Assembly (NCBI GenBank): GCA_017410265.1
Contig: JAFQRC010000006.1
Coordinates: 1-64,000, forward strand
Source: Ruminococcus sp.
GTDB lineage: Bacteria; Bacillota; Clostridia; Oscillospirales; Acutalibacteraceae
DNA length: 64,000 nt
Direction of reading: 5' to 3'
The position numbers were made by a program, and so were the translations under genes. The notes beneath the pieces were generated by a model, which ran no database searches, was not told where the DNA came from, and saw only the letters and a list, made by a program, of their open reading frames with translations. The number at the start of each line of letters is the position of its first letter. Position 1 is the stretch's first letter. Positions 56,876-64,000 of the stretch are shown here, one piece after another.

Positions 56876-57777
56876 ACATAGAGTATAATTCTAATAGAGA
56901 AAAAACAATATCCTTTACAGTACCTGAAAACTGCGATAAGATTGATGCTAAGACTTTTCTCAGAAAGCATTGTGAACTGTCTGCACGCACTTTGTCAAAA
57001 TTAAAGCGGACTAATTTAGGTATAACAAGAAACGGTGAGCTTTTAAAGACAACCGATGTACTTAATGTGGGTGATGTTGTTGTTCTTGCTATGCCTGATG
57101 ATGTAAATGAGATATCCCCGATAAAAGGTGAGCTTGAAATTCTTTTCGAGGATGAGTATATTCTGGTTGTTAATAAGCCACCGCTTATGCCGGTACATCC
57201 GACAAAAATTCATCAGGAAGATACCCTTGCTAATATAGTCAGTTATTATATGAAAAAAAGGGGAGAACACTATACTTTCCGTGCTGTCAATCGCCTCGAC
57301 AGAGATACCTCGGGTTGTCTTCTTTTAGCAAAGGACAGATATTGTGCAAACTCTTTGCCTTCTTCTGCAGCCAAAGAGTATGTCGCGGTGTGTGAGGGCG
57401 AAATAAAAGAGAGTGGAACAATTAACAAGCCGATAAAGGTTATGGTGGGGCGCTCTATTCAGCGGGTTGTTGCTGATGACGGAGCACGCTCAGTGACTCA
57501 TTATTTCCCTTTGAGATATAAAAATGGTCATACTCTGACACGCTTTGTTCTTGAAACCGGAAGAACTCATCAGATTCGTTGCCATATGAGTAGTATTGGT
57601 CATCCTTTAGCGGGCGATGATATGTACTACGGCTCGCTAGCATTTATCACCCGCCAGGCACTGCACTGCAGAAAAATCAGCTTTACTCACCCTATAACTC
57701 AGGAATACATTGAGGTTATCAGCCCTCTTCCAAAGGATATCTGCTTTGTTTTAGGCGAAGAAAGAATAGATTTATAG
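56872..57777 (+). CDS. RluA-family pseudouridine synthase
   Basis: The 301-residue enzyme isomerises uridine to pseudouridine in RNA. It has an S4-like N-terminal domain (about 20-80: KTFLRKHCELSARTLSKLKR), the catalytic Asp in VNRLDRDTSGCLLLAK (near 143), and the C-terminal TGRTHQIRCHMSSIGHPLAGD. Whether it modifies 23S rRNA or tRNA cannot be told. It starts within the DUF1294 stop (ATGA), and its stop directly abuts the stop of the opposing TIGR04086 gene. Confidence 0.92.
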   Translation: MNIEYNSNREKTISFTVPENCDKIDAKTFLRKHCELSARTLSKLKRTNLGITRNGELLKTTDVLNVGDVVVLAMPDDVNEISPIKGELEILFEDEYILVVNKPPLMPVHPTKIHQEDTLANIVSYYMKKRGEHYTFRAVNRLDRDTSGCLLLAKDRYCANSLPSSAAKEYVAVCEGEIKESGTINKPIKVMVGRSIQRVVADDGARSVTHYFPLRYKNGHTLTRFVLETGRTHQIRCHMSSIGHPLAGDDMYYGSLAFITRQALHCRKISFTHPITQEYIEVISPLPKDICFVLGEERIDL

Positions 57778-58191
57778 TTACTTGATATGTATTTTTTCTT
57801 TTGTATTCACACCCTTGATTCCGCCGAGTGCAGAGAATATTATTATCGCAAGAGCTTTCAGTAATGTAATCAGCGTGATTGTCTGCGGTCCTGAAATAAA
57901 CCCGCTTATAATAATTGACAAGAGCACAATTGCACCACAGGCTAATCCGATTATCAGTCCCTGACTTCTGTTAACTCTGGCTGCTATGTATCCTCCAAAA
58001 AATACTGATACTGCATCTACAAAGATCATCAGATATTCCAGATACTCATAAGGTAGCTGGGAGCTTAGCAGTAAAACGGTAGCTACTATGCACATAAGAA
58101 CAGATATCATCACAACAGATGAAACGACACCTAGTATCAGAGCTTTGATAAAAGACCTGTTTTCAGGTGTCACATTTGAAAAATAACGCAA
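57778..58191 (-). CDS. TIGR04086 family membrane protein
   Basis: The 137-residue protein has four membrane helices (ALILGVVSSVVMISVLMCIV, YLMIFVDAVSVFFGGYIAARV, GLIIGLACGAIVLLSIII, ITLLKALAIIIFSALGGI) and the TIGR04086/YrzE-like pattern. Its function is unknown; it commonly sits next to yajC in Clostridia. The TTG at 58191 is chosen because AGAGGTG lies 6 bases before it; a GTG at 58200 is inside that site. The ribosome binding site lies in the hairpin described separately. Confidence 0.78.
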   Translation of the reverse strand: MRYFSNVTPENRSFIKALILGVVSSVVMISVLMCIVATVLLLSSQLPYEYLEYLMIFVDAVSVFFGGYIAARVNRSQGLIIGLACGAIVLLSIIISGFISGPQTITLITLLKALAIIIFSALGGIKGVNTKEKIHIK

Positions 58192-58235
58192 AAAAATCAC
58201 CTCTGATACATAAGTATTCAGAGGTGAACTTTTTT
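58190..58235. terminator. Bidirectional hairpin after yajC that buries the next gene's ribosome binding site
   Basis: CACCTCTGATAC (58198-58209), loop ATAA, GTATTCAGAGGTG (58214-58226). On the minus strand it is followed by seven T, and the last two belong to the TTG start codon of the TIGR04086 gene; the AGAGGTG site is in the 3' arm. On the plus strand it is followed by six T. Confidence 0.8.
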
Positions 58236-58259
58236 AGTATTAAATTATTTATCGTTGTT

Positions 58260-58595
58260 TTATTCAGCTTTTTCTTTCTTAGCCTTTTTTTCAGCCTTTG
58301 GATCAACAGGCTTTTTATTATCAACGCTTGAGATGCCCCACTTTTTGATTTTCATCTTAATTCTGTCTGGACCTGTCTCAATAATAAAAGCGTCTTCGTC
58401 GTCTTTAACAGCAACAACCTTGCCTATGATACCGCCGATTGTTGTTACATCATCGCCGATAGTGATGCTTTTCTTCATTTCTTCTTCAGCTTTTCTCTTC
58501 TTTGAGTTAGGTCTGATAAGGAAGAAGTACATTGCTGCAAAAATTAAAACATAGATAATAATCATTCCGTAAGGTGAACTCATAAATCCTTCCAT
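58260..58595 (-). CDS. yajC: Preprotein translocase subunit YajC
   Basis: YajC is a small membrane protein that assists the SecDF part of the Sec system. The 111-residue protein has one helix (GMIIIYVLIFAAMYFFLIRP) followed by NSKKRKAEEEMKKSITIGDDVTT, the KOW-like stretch IGGIIGKVVAVKDDEDAFIIETGP and a Lys/Glu-rich tail. AAGAGGA precedes the ATG. It is on the same strand as tgt and queA (queA-tgt-yajC), the classic order. Confidence 0.93.
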   Translation of the reverse strand: MEGFMSSPYGMIIIYVLIFAAMYFFLIRPNSKKRKAEEEMKKSITIGDDVTTIGGIIGKVVAVKDDEDAFIIETGPDRIKMKIKKWGISSVDNKKPVDPKAEKKAKKEKAE

Positions 58596-58663
58596 AATAT
58601 AAATCCTCTTTTCTTAAAATTCAAATAGTATTATATCAGCTAAATACGGAAAATGCAAGTTGA

Positions 58664-59803
<1,140 letters not shown>

Positions 59804-59810
59804 CTAGCCT

Positions 59811-60842
59811 TTATATAATCATCATACTGTCGCCAAATGAGAAGAAACGATACTTTTCCTCAACAGCTACTTTGTATGCATTCATAGTGTTTTCATATCC
59901 CGTGAAAGCCGAAACGAGCATAATCAGAGTGCTTTCAGGCAGATGAAAGTTTGTTACAAGACCATCGAGCACTTTGAATTCAAATCCAGGATAAATAAAA
60001 ATATCAGTAAAACCCTCGCAGGGGATGATTTCTCCGTATTTATCAGCAACACTTTCTAGTGTTCTACATGATGTAGTGCCGACCGCGATAACACGCTTGC
60101 CGTTTTGCTTTGTTTCTTTTATAAGCTGAGCGGTAGCTTTCGGAATTTCATAGTGCTCAGAGTGCATCTTGTGCTCAGTGATTTCGTCAACCTTAACAGG
60201 TCTGAAAGTACCTAAGCCGACATGAAGCGTTACATAACCTATGTTAACTCCCTTGTCTTTGATTTTCCTCAGTAACTCTTTTGTGAAATGAAGTCCTGCA
60301 GTTGGAGCAGCAGCAGAGCCCAGCTCGTTTGAGTAAACTGTCTGATAACGCTCTTTATCCTGAAGCTTTTCAGTGATGTAAGGGGGGAGAGGCATCTGAC
60401 CGATTTTATCAAGGGCTGAATAGATATTCTCATCATCTCTACAGGAAAACTCGACAATACGATTTCCTTCTTCTGTTACATCGTGAACGGTAGCTGTCAT
60501 GATGCCGTCGCCAAATGTGAATCTGGTACCAGGTTTTGCCTTTTTGCCTGGTTTTGCGAGTGTTTCCCAGGTGTTGTTTTCAACTTGTCTTAGCATGAGA
60601 AATTCAACACTTGCTCCGGTATCTTCCTTTACACCGTAAATTCGAGCAGGCAATACTCTTGAGTCGTTGAGTATAAGGCAGTCACCTTCGTTTAACATAT
60701 CGACTATATCGTAAAAATGTTTATGAGAAATACTGCCATCTTGTTTTGATAAAACCATCATTTTCGAGCTATCTCTGGGCTCTAGAGGAGTCTGTGCAAT
60801 CAGCTCTTTTGGCAGGTCATAATAAAAATCAACAGTTTTCAT
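59811..60842 (-). CDS. queA: SAM:tRNA ribosyltransferase-isomerase QueA
   Basis: QueA converts preQ1 in tRNA to epoxyqueuosine using the ribosyl group of SAM. The 343-residue protein has [23 protein letters not shown] at the start, [13 protein letters not shown] near 60, [12 protein letters not shown] near 182, [10 protein letters not shown] near 207 and [20 protein letters not shown] near 300. It lies ahead of tgt with a 16-base gap and is divergent from asd, whose promoter is in the shared spacer. Confidence 0.97.
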   Translation of the reverse strand: MKTVDFYYDLPKELIAQTPLEPRDSSKMMVLSKQDGSISHKHFYDIVDMLNEGDCLILNDSRVLPARIYGVKEDTGASVEFLMLRQVENNTWETLAKPGKKAKPGTRFTFGDGIMTATVHDVTEEGNRIVEFSCRDDENIYSALDKIGQMPLPPYITEKLQDKERYQTVYSNELGSAAAPTAGLHFTKELLRKIKDKGVNIGYVTLHVGLGTFRPVKVDEITEHKMHSEHYEIPKATAQLIKETKQNGKRVIAVGTTSCRTLESVADKYGEIIPCEGFTDIFIYPGFEFKVLDGLVTNFHLPESTLIMLVSAFTGYENTMNAYKVAVEEKYRFFSFGDSMMII

Positions 60843-60892
60843 TTTAATAGCCTTTCAAATTTATATATTCTGATATTATTACCCAAATGAAA

Positions 60893-60921
60893 TTGACAAA
60901 GAATTGTCGTAGTGGTATAGT
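60893..60921 (+). promoter_or_regulatory. SigA promoter of asd with a dyad in the spacer
   Basis: TTGACA (60893-60898), 17 bases, TATAGT (60916-60921): near-consensus. GACAA, AGAA, TTGTC (60895-60908) is an inverted repeat across the -35 and spacer that could be an operator. The minus-strand queA promoter probably uses an overlapping TTGTCA (60894-60899). Confidence 0.6.
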
Positions 60922-61027
60922 ATAAAATAAGAAAAAATGCAAAAATGTGTGTATTCGAACATAACATATATAATATATTATTATTGAAGAAAACACAACC
61001 GTTTTTTAAAAAATCGGAGGAATTATT

Positions 61028-62113
61028 ATGAAACAGTATAAAGTAGGTATTATTGGTGCAACAGGTATGGTTGGTCAGAGATTTGCTCTCTTGCTTGAAA
61101 ACCACCCTTGGTTTAAAGTTACTGCATTAGCAGCCAGCCCTCGTTCTGCTGGTAAAACATACGAAGAATGTGTTAAAGACAGATGGGCGATGACTTCACC
61201 TATCCCTGAAAGTATGAAAGATATGGTTATCATGGACGCGAGCAAGGTTGAGGAGGTTGCATCTCTCGTTGACTTTGTATTCTGCGCTGTTGATATGAAA
61301 AAAGATGAAATCAGAGCACTTGAAGAAGCTTACGCAAAAGCTGAGTGCCCTGTAATGTCTAACAACTCTGCTCATCGTATGACAGAAGATGTTCCTATGA
61401 TTATTCCTGAGATTAACTCAGACCACGCTAAGATTATTAAAGCTCAGCGTGAGCGTCTTGGCACAAAGCGCGGTTTTATTTCAGTTAAGTCGAACTGCTC
61501 TCTCCAGAGCTATGTTCCTGCTATCCATCCACTTAAAGAGAAATATAATGTTAACAAAGTTCTTGCTTGTACATATCAGGCTATTTCAGGTGCAGGCAAA
61601 ACTTTTGAGCGTTGGCCTGAGATGGTAGATAATGTAATCCCATATATCGGCGGAGAGGAAGAAAAGAGTGAGCAGGAGCCACTCAAAATCTGGGGTAACA
61701 TCGTTGATGGTAAAATCGTTCCAACTGATGATATCTCTATTACTTCACAGTGTATCCGTGTTCCTGTTTCTGATGGTCACTCAGCAGCTGTATTTATGTC
61801 ATTTGGCTGCGAGAATAAACCATCTGTTGAAGAAGTTATCGCTGAGTGGGAAAGTTATGTTGGCAGAGCTCAGGAGTTAAATCTCCCATCAGCTCCGAAA
61901 CACTTCCTGCACTACTTCACAGAACCTGACCGTCCACAGATCAAGTCAGAGCGTAATCTCGAAAACGGTATGGCTGTTTCTATCGGCAGACTCAGAGAAG
62001 ATACTCAGTATGATATGAAGTTTGTTTGTATGTCACATAATACACTCAGAGGTGCTGCAGGTGGCGCTGTTCTTTTGGCAGAGCTCCTTTGCGCTGAGGG
62101 TTATCTCGACTAA
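61028..62113 (+). CDS. asd: Aspartate-semialdehyde dehydrogenase
   Basis: Asd reduces aspartyl phosphate to aspartate semialdehyde, at the branch to lysine/DAP, threonine and methionine. The 361-residue protein has VGIIGATGMVGQRFALLLE near the start, the nucleophilic Cys in VKSNCSLQSYVPAIHPL near 158, QAISGAGKTFERWPEM and the late histidine in PVSDGHSAAVFMSF. Features such as the DRWAMTSPIPE segment place it in the longer archaeal/fungal-like Asd group. CGGAGGA precedes its ATG. It heads asd-dapA-dapB. Confidence 0.95.
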   Translation: MKQYKVGIIGATGMVGQRFALLLENHPWFKVTALAASPRSAGKTYEECVKDRWAMTSPIPESMKDMVIMDASKVEEVASLVDFVFCAVDMKKDEIRALEEAYAKAECPVMSNNSAHRMTEDVPMIIPEINSDHAKIIKAQRERLGTKRGFISVKSNCSLQSYVPAIHPLKEKYNVNKVLACTYQAISGAGKTFERWPEMVDNVIPYIGGEEEKSEQEPLKIWGNIVDGKIVPTDDISITSQCIRVPVSDGHSAAVFMSFGCENKPSVEEVIAEWESYVGRAQELNLPSAPKHFLHYFTEPDRPQIKSERNLENGMAVSIGRLREDTQYDMKFVCMSHNTLRGAAGGAVLLAELLCAEGYLD

Positions 62114-62144
62114 TATATTTTGACTAAAATAATTGGAGGACTAT

Positions 62145-63047
62145 ATGAGTAAACCAATTTTTACAGGTTCAGGTGTTGCTCTTATCACACCGATGAAGGC
62201 TGACGGTAGCGTCAACTATGATGTGTTGGGTCAGCTTCTTGAATTTCAGATTGAAAACGGTACTGATGCGATTATTGCGTGCGGTACTACCGGTGAGGCT
62301 GCTACTTTGTCTGTAAAGGAGCATTGTGAAGTGCTTTCTTTTGTATCAGAAAAGGTTAACGGCAGAATTCCTGTTATCGCAGGTACCGGTAGTAACGATA
62401 CGAATACAGCTATTGAGCTTTCTAAATCTGCTCAGATTAGCGGTGCTGATGCACTTTTGTGTGTAACTCCTTATTATAATAAAACATCACAGACAGGTCT
62501 TATCCGTCATTTTGAAACAATTGCTGACAACGTTGACCTTCCTATGATTTTATACAATGTTCCAAGCCGTACAGGTTGCAACATCGCTCCTAAGACTTAT
62601 GCAGAGCTCTGCAAACACGAGAATATCGTTGCTACTAAGGAAGCTAATGGTGATGTTTCTTCTGTATCTCAGACTCGTTCGCTTTGTGGAGATAAGCTTG
62701 ATATCTACTCGGGTAACGACGACCAGACTGTACCGTTTATGTCGCTCGGTGCTTTAGGTGTTATCTCTGTATTTGCTAACTTCTGTCCACAGGAAATGCA
62801 TAAGATTTGTCAGCTTTGTCTTGAGAATAACTTCGTTGAGGCTGCTAAGATGAACTTCCATTATGTTGAACTTATGGATATTATGTTCTCTGATGTTAAC
62901 CCGATTCCTGTAAAAACTGCTATGAACCTTGTAGGCTTTGATGCTGGTGAGTGCAGATTACCGCTTGTTCCTATGAGCTACAGAGGCTACCACGACCTTA
63001 AGGATTGTCTTTCAAGATACGACCTTATTGGTAAATATTCAAAATGA
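62145..63047 (+). CDS. dapA: 4-hydroxy-tetrahydrodipicolinate synthase
   Basis: DapA condenses pyruvate with aspartate semialdehyde, the first step toward DAP and lysine. The 300-residue protein has a TIM barrel with CGTTGEAATLS near 46, TGSNDTNTAIELSKSAQISGADALLCVTPYYNK near 79-111, the YNVPSRTGCNI motif near 139 and the Schiff-base Lys in VATKEANGD near 167. The ATG at 62145 has TTGGAGGA before it. It follows asd by 31 bases and has a terminator before dapB. Confidence 0.97.
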   Translation: MSKPIFTGSGVALITPMKADGSVNYDVLGQLLEFQIENGTDAIIACGTTGEAATLSVKEHCEVLSFVSEKVNGRIPVIAGTGSNDTNTAIELSKSAQISGADALLCVTPYYNKTSQTGLIRHFETIADNVDLPMILYNVPSRTGCNIAPKTYAELCKHENIVATKEANGDVSSVSQTRSLCGDKLDIYSGNDDQTVPFMSLGALGVISVFANFCPQEMHKICQLCLENNFVEAAKMNFHYVELMDIMFSDVNPIPVKTAMNLVGFDAGECRLPLVPMSYRGYHDLKDCLSRYDLIGKYSK

Positions 63048-63052
63048 TTTTT

Positions 63053-63077
63053 ACAGGGCGTTTTTACGCCCTGTTTT
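63053..63077 (+). terminator. Intrinsic terminator between dapA and dapB
   Basis: CAGGGCG, loop TTTTTA, CGCCCTG, followed by four T. The short T-run suggests partial read-through into dapB. Confidence 0.7.
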
Positions 63078-63107
63078 ACTAACTTGTGATATAAAGGGGA
63101 AGTTTAA

Positions 63108-63860
63108 ATGACTGATATTATTCTAAACGGCTGTAATGGCAAAATGGGTGCCGCTGTTACTAAAGCTGTAGCAGAGCGTGACGATTGTCGTATTGTTGCG
63201 GGTGTTGATTTATATGGAGATAATGCTGAATATAAAGTATATCGCAGTTTTTCGGAGCTTGATGTCAAGGGCGATGTTGTAATCGACTTTTCTAATCCAT
63301 CGGTTCTTGATTCAATGCTCTCTTTTGCTAAAGATACAAAAACTCCGCTTATTATATGTACAACAGGTTTTTCAGAATCTCAGGTTGCTAAGTTAAAGGA
63401 AGCTTCAAAGGAAGTTGCTGTTTTTTATTCAGGTAATATGTCACTTGGCATCAATCTTATTATTGAGCTCTCTAAGAAAGCTGCTGCTATCTTAGGTGAC
63501 ACCTTTGATGTAGAGATAATCGAAAAGCATCACAATCAGAAAATCGATGCTCCGTCGGGTACTGCTCTTATGATAGCTGATGGTATTTCTGATGTTCTTG
63601 CTGATTCGCAGTATGTATACGACAGACACAGCTACCGTAAAAAGCGTGATAAAAACGAAATTGGTATCCACGCTGTCCGTGGTGGTACAATTGTCGGTGA
63701 ACATGAAGTAATATTCGCTGGTCACGACGAGATTTTCTCTTTGAAACATCAAGCGCTTTCCAAAGAAGTATTTGCTGTCGGTGCTGTAAATGCCGCTGTT
63801 TATCTTAAGGGTAAAGAAAGCGGAATGTATGATATGGGAAGTTTGCTTTCTGAAACTTAA
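63108..63860 (+). CDS. dapB: 4-hydroxy-tetrahydrodipicolinate reductase
   Basis: DapB reduces the DapA product with NAD(P)H. The 250-residue protein has LNGCNGKMGAAVTKAV near the start, ICTTGFSESQ near 84, the conserved EIIEKHHNQKIDAPSGTALMIAD near 138-160 with the catalytic HH and Lys, and GIHAVRGGTIVGEHEVIFAG near 186. AAAGGGGAAG precedes the ATG. It is the third gene of the pathway here; later DAP genes are not in view. Confidence 0.96.
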   Translation: MTDIILNGCNGKMGAAVTKAVAERDDCRIVAGVDLYGDNAEYKVYRSFSELDVKGDVVIDFSNPSVLDSMLSFAKDTKTPLIICTTGFSESQVAKLKEASKEVAVFYSGNMSLGINLIIELSKKAAAILGDTFDVEIIEKHHNQKIDAPSGTALMIADGISDVLADSQYVYDRHSYRKKRDKNEIGIHAVRGGTIVGEHEVIFAGHDEIFSLKHQALSKEVFAVGAVNAAVYLKGKESGMYDMGSLLSET

Positions 63861-63871
63861 TATTAGATTTA

Positions 63872-63928
63872 ACACCTCTATATTTTTACACATATTATGG
63901 TAATAAAAATGTAGAGGTGTAAATTTTT
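63872..63928 (+). promoter_or_regulatory. Long hairpin covering the DUF3343 ribosome binding site
   Basis: ACACCTCTATATTTTTA (63872-63888) can pair with TAAAAATGTAGAGGTGT (63904-63920), 16 of 17 bases. The 3' arm holds the AGAGGTG ribosome binding site and is followed by AAATTTTT directly before the ATG at 63929. It may act as the dapB terminator or as a translation switch. Confidence 0.55.
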
Positions 63929-64000
63929 ATGGAAAAACAACTTATTCTTGTTCCGTCAGTTACTTATGCAATGAAAGCAAAAAGTATACTTGATCGCTAC
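63929..64000 (+). CDS. DUF3343-like protein, N-terminal fragment
   Basis: Twenty-four codons are visible before the window ends: MEKQLILVPSVTYAMKAKSI then LDRY. The opening strand, VPSVTYAMKA and the following helix resemble DUF3343 (PF11823), a family of small proteins suggested to bind or carry Se/S or metals through a later Cys that is out of view. AGAGGTG lies before the ATG inside a hairpin. The assignment rests on a short stretch. Confidence 0.5.
   Translation, partial: MEKQLILVPSVTYAMKAKSILDRY

Noticed and set aside
60843..61027. Lysine riboswitch upstream of asd
   Set aside because: The spacer is only 185 bases, AT-rich, and none of the conserved lysine-riboswitch segments is present; after the promoter fewer than 110 bases remain.

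Overview
The window is a chromosomal segment from a low-GC, spore-forming member of the Clostridia, most likely a Ruminococcus bromii-like Oscillospiraceae/Ruminococcaceae bacterium. Three things suggest this. There is a large set of sporulation genes (spo0A, spoIVB, spoIIIAA-AH, sigE, spoIIGA, a YlmC/YmxH protein, a SleB-type hydrolase). The housekeeping gene orders are typical of Clostridia (cmk-plsC-ispH/S1; rpsB-tsf-pyrH-frr-uppS-cdsA-dxr-rseP-ispG-polC). A secreted alpha-amylase carries a dockerin and starch-binding modules, as in the R. bromii amylosome. The species assignment is inference from protein content only.

Layout. 1-137: the end of an IS3-family element, running off the left edge. 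169-4579 (minus strand): copA, spo0A, spoIVB. 4761-14962 (plus): cca; an RpiR regulator with a flavoprotein; the cmk-plsC-ispH/S1 cluster; a UPF0340 protein; an HD-domain protein; ligA. 15050-19642: a complete eight-gene spoIIIA operon closed by a strong bidirectional terminator. 19682-23738: an intracellular type I pullulanase, divergent from a PTS-IIC-like permease and a lipoprotein. 23850-31050: nusB, a Kae1-like gene, xseA, dnaE, pfkA. 31125-36261: a MORN-repeat protein, an Asn/Ser-rich lipoprotein, the spoIIGA-sigE pair (minus strand), a 28-residue membrane peptide, a YmxH-like protein and a SleB-like hydrolase. 36444-49106: translation, lipid, isoprenoid and replication genes from rpsB to polC. 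49122-53660: an AI-2E family permease and the dockerin alpha-amylase. 53771-58595: an HPr-like protein, mtaB, a GHL10 lipoprotein-like hydrolase, DUF1294, an RluA-type synthase, a TIGR04086 membrane protein and yajC. 58664-60842: tgt and queA. 61028-63860: asd, dapA, dapB. The window ends inside a DUF3343-type gene.

How the genes fit together. Sporulation: Spo0A would turn on spoIIG, SpoIIGA would process pro-SigE, SigE would drive the SpoIIIA channel, and SpoIVB would signal to the late mother-cell pathway. Isoprenoids: dxr, ispG and ispH supply precursors used by uppS. Phospholipid: plsC and cdsA. Lysine/diaminopimelate: asd, dapA, dapB. Queuosine: queA, tgt. Replication: both clostridial replicative polymerases (DnaE, PolC) and LigA are present. 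Starch use: extracellular amylase plus cytosolic pullulanase.

No CRISPR array, tRNA, rRNA or prophage was seen, and no gene-free gap exceeds 300 bases. I did not find a wholly new system. The most unusual items are an apparent AUC start codon for rseP, a dockerin in the middle of the amylase, hairpins that bury the Shine-Dalgarno site of three genes, an HPr-like protein without its catalytic histidine, a Spo0A with an altered acidic pocket, and xseA without xseB beside it.
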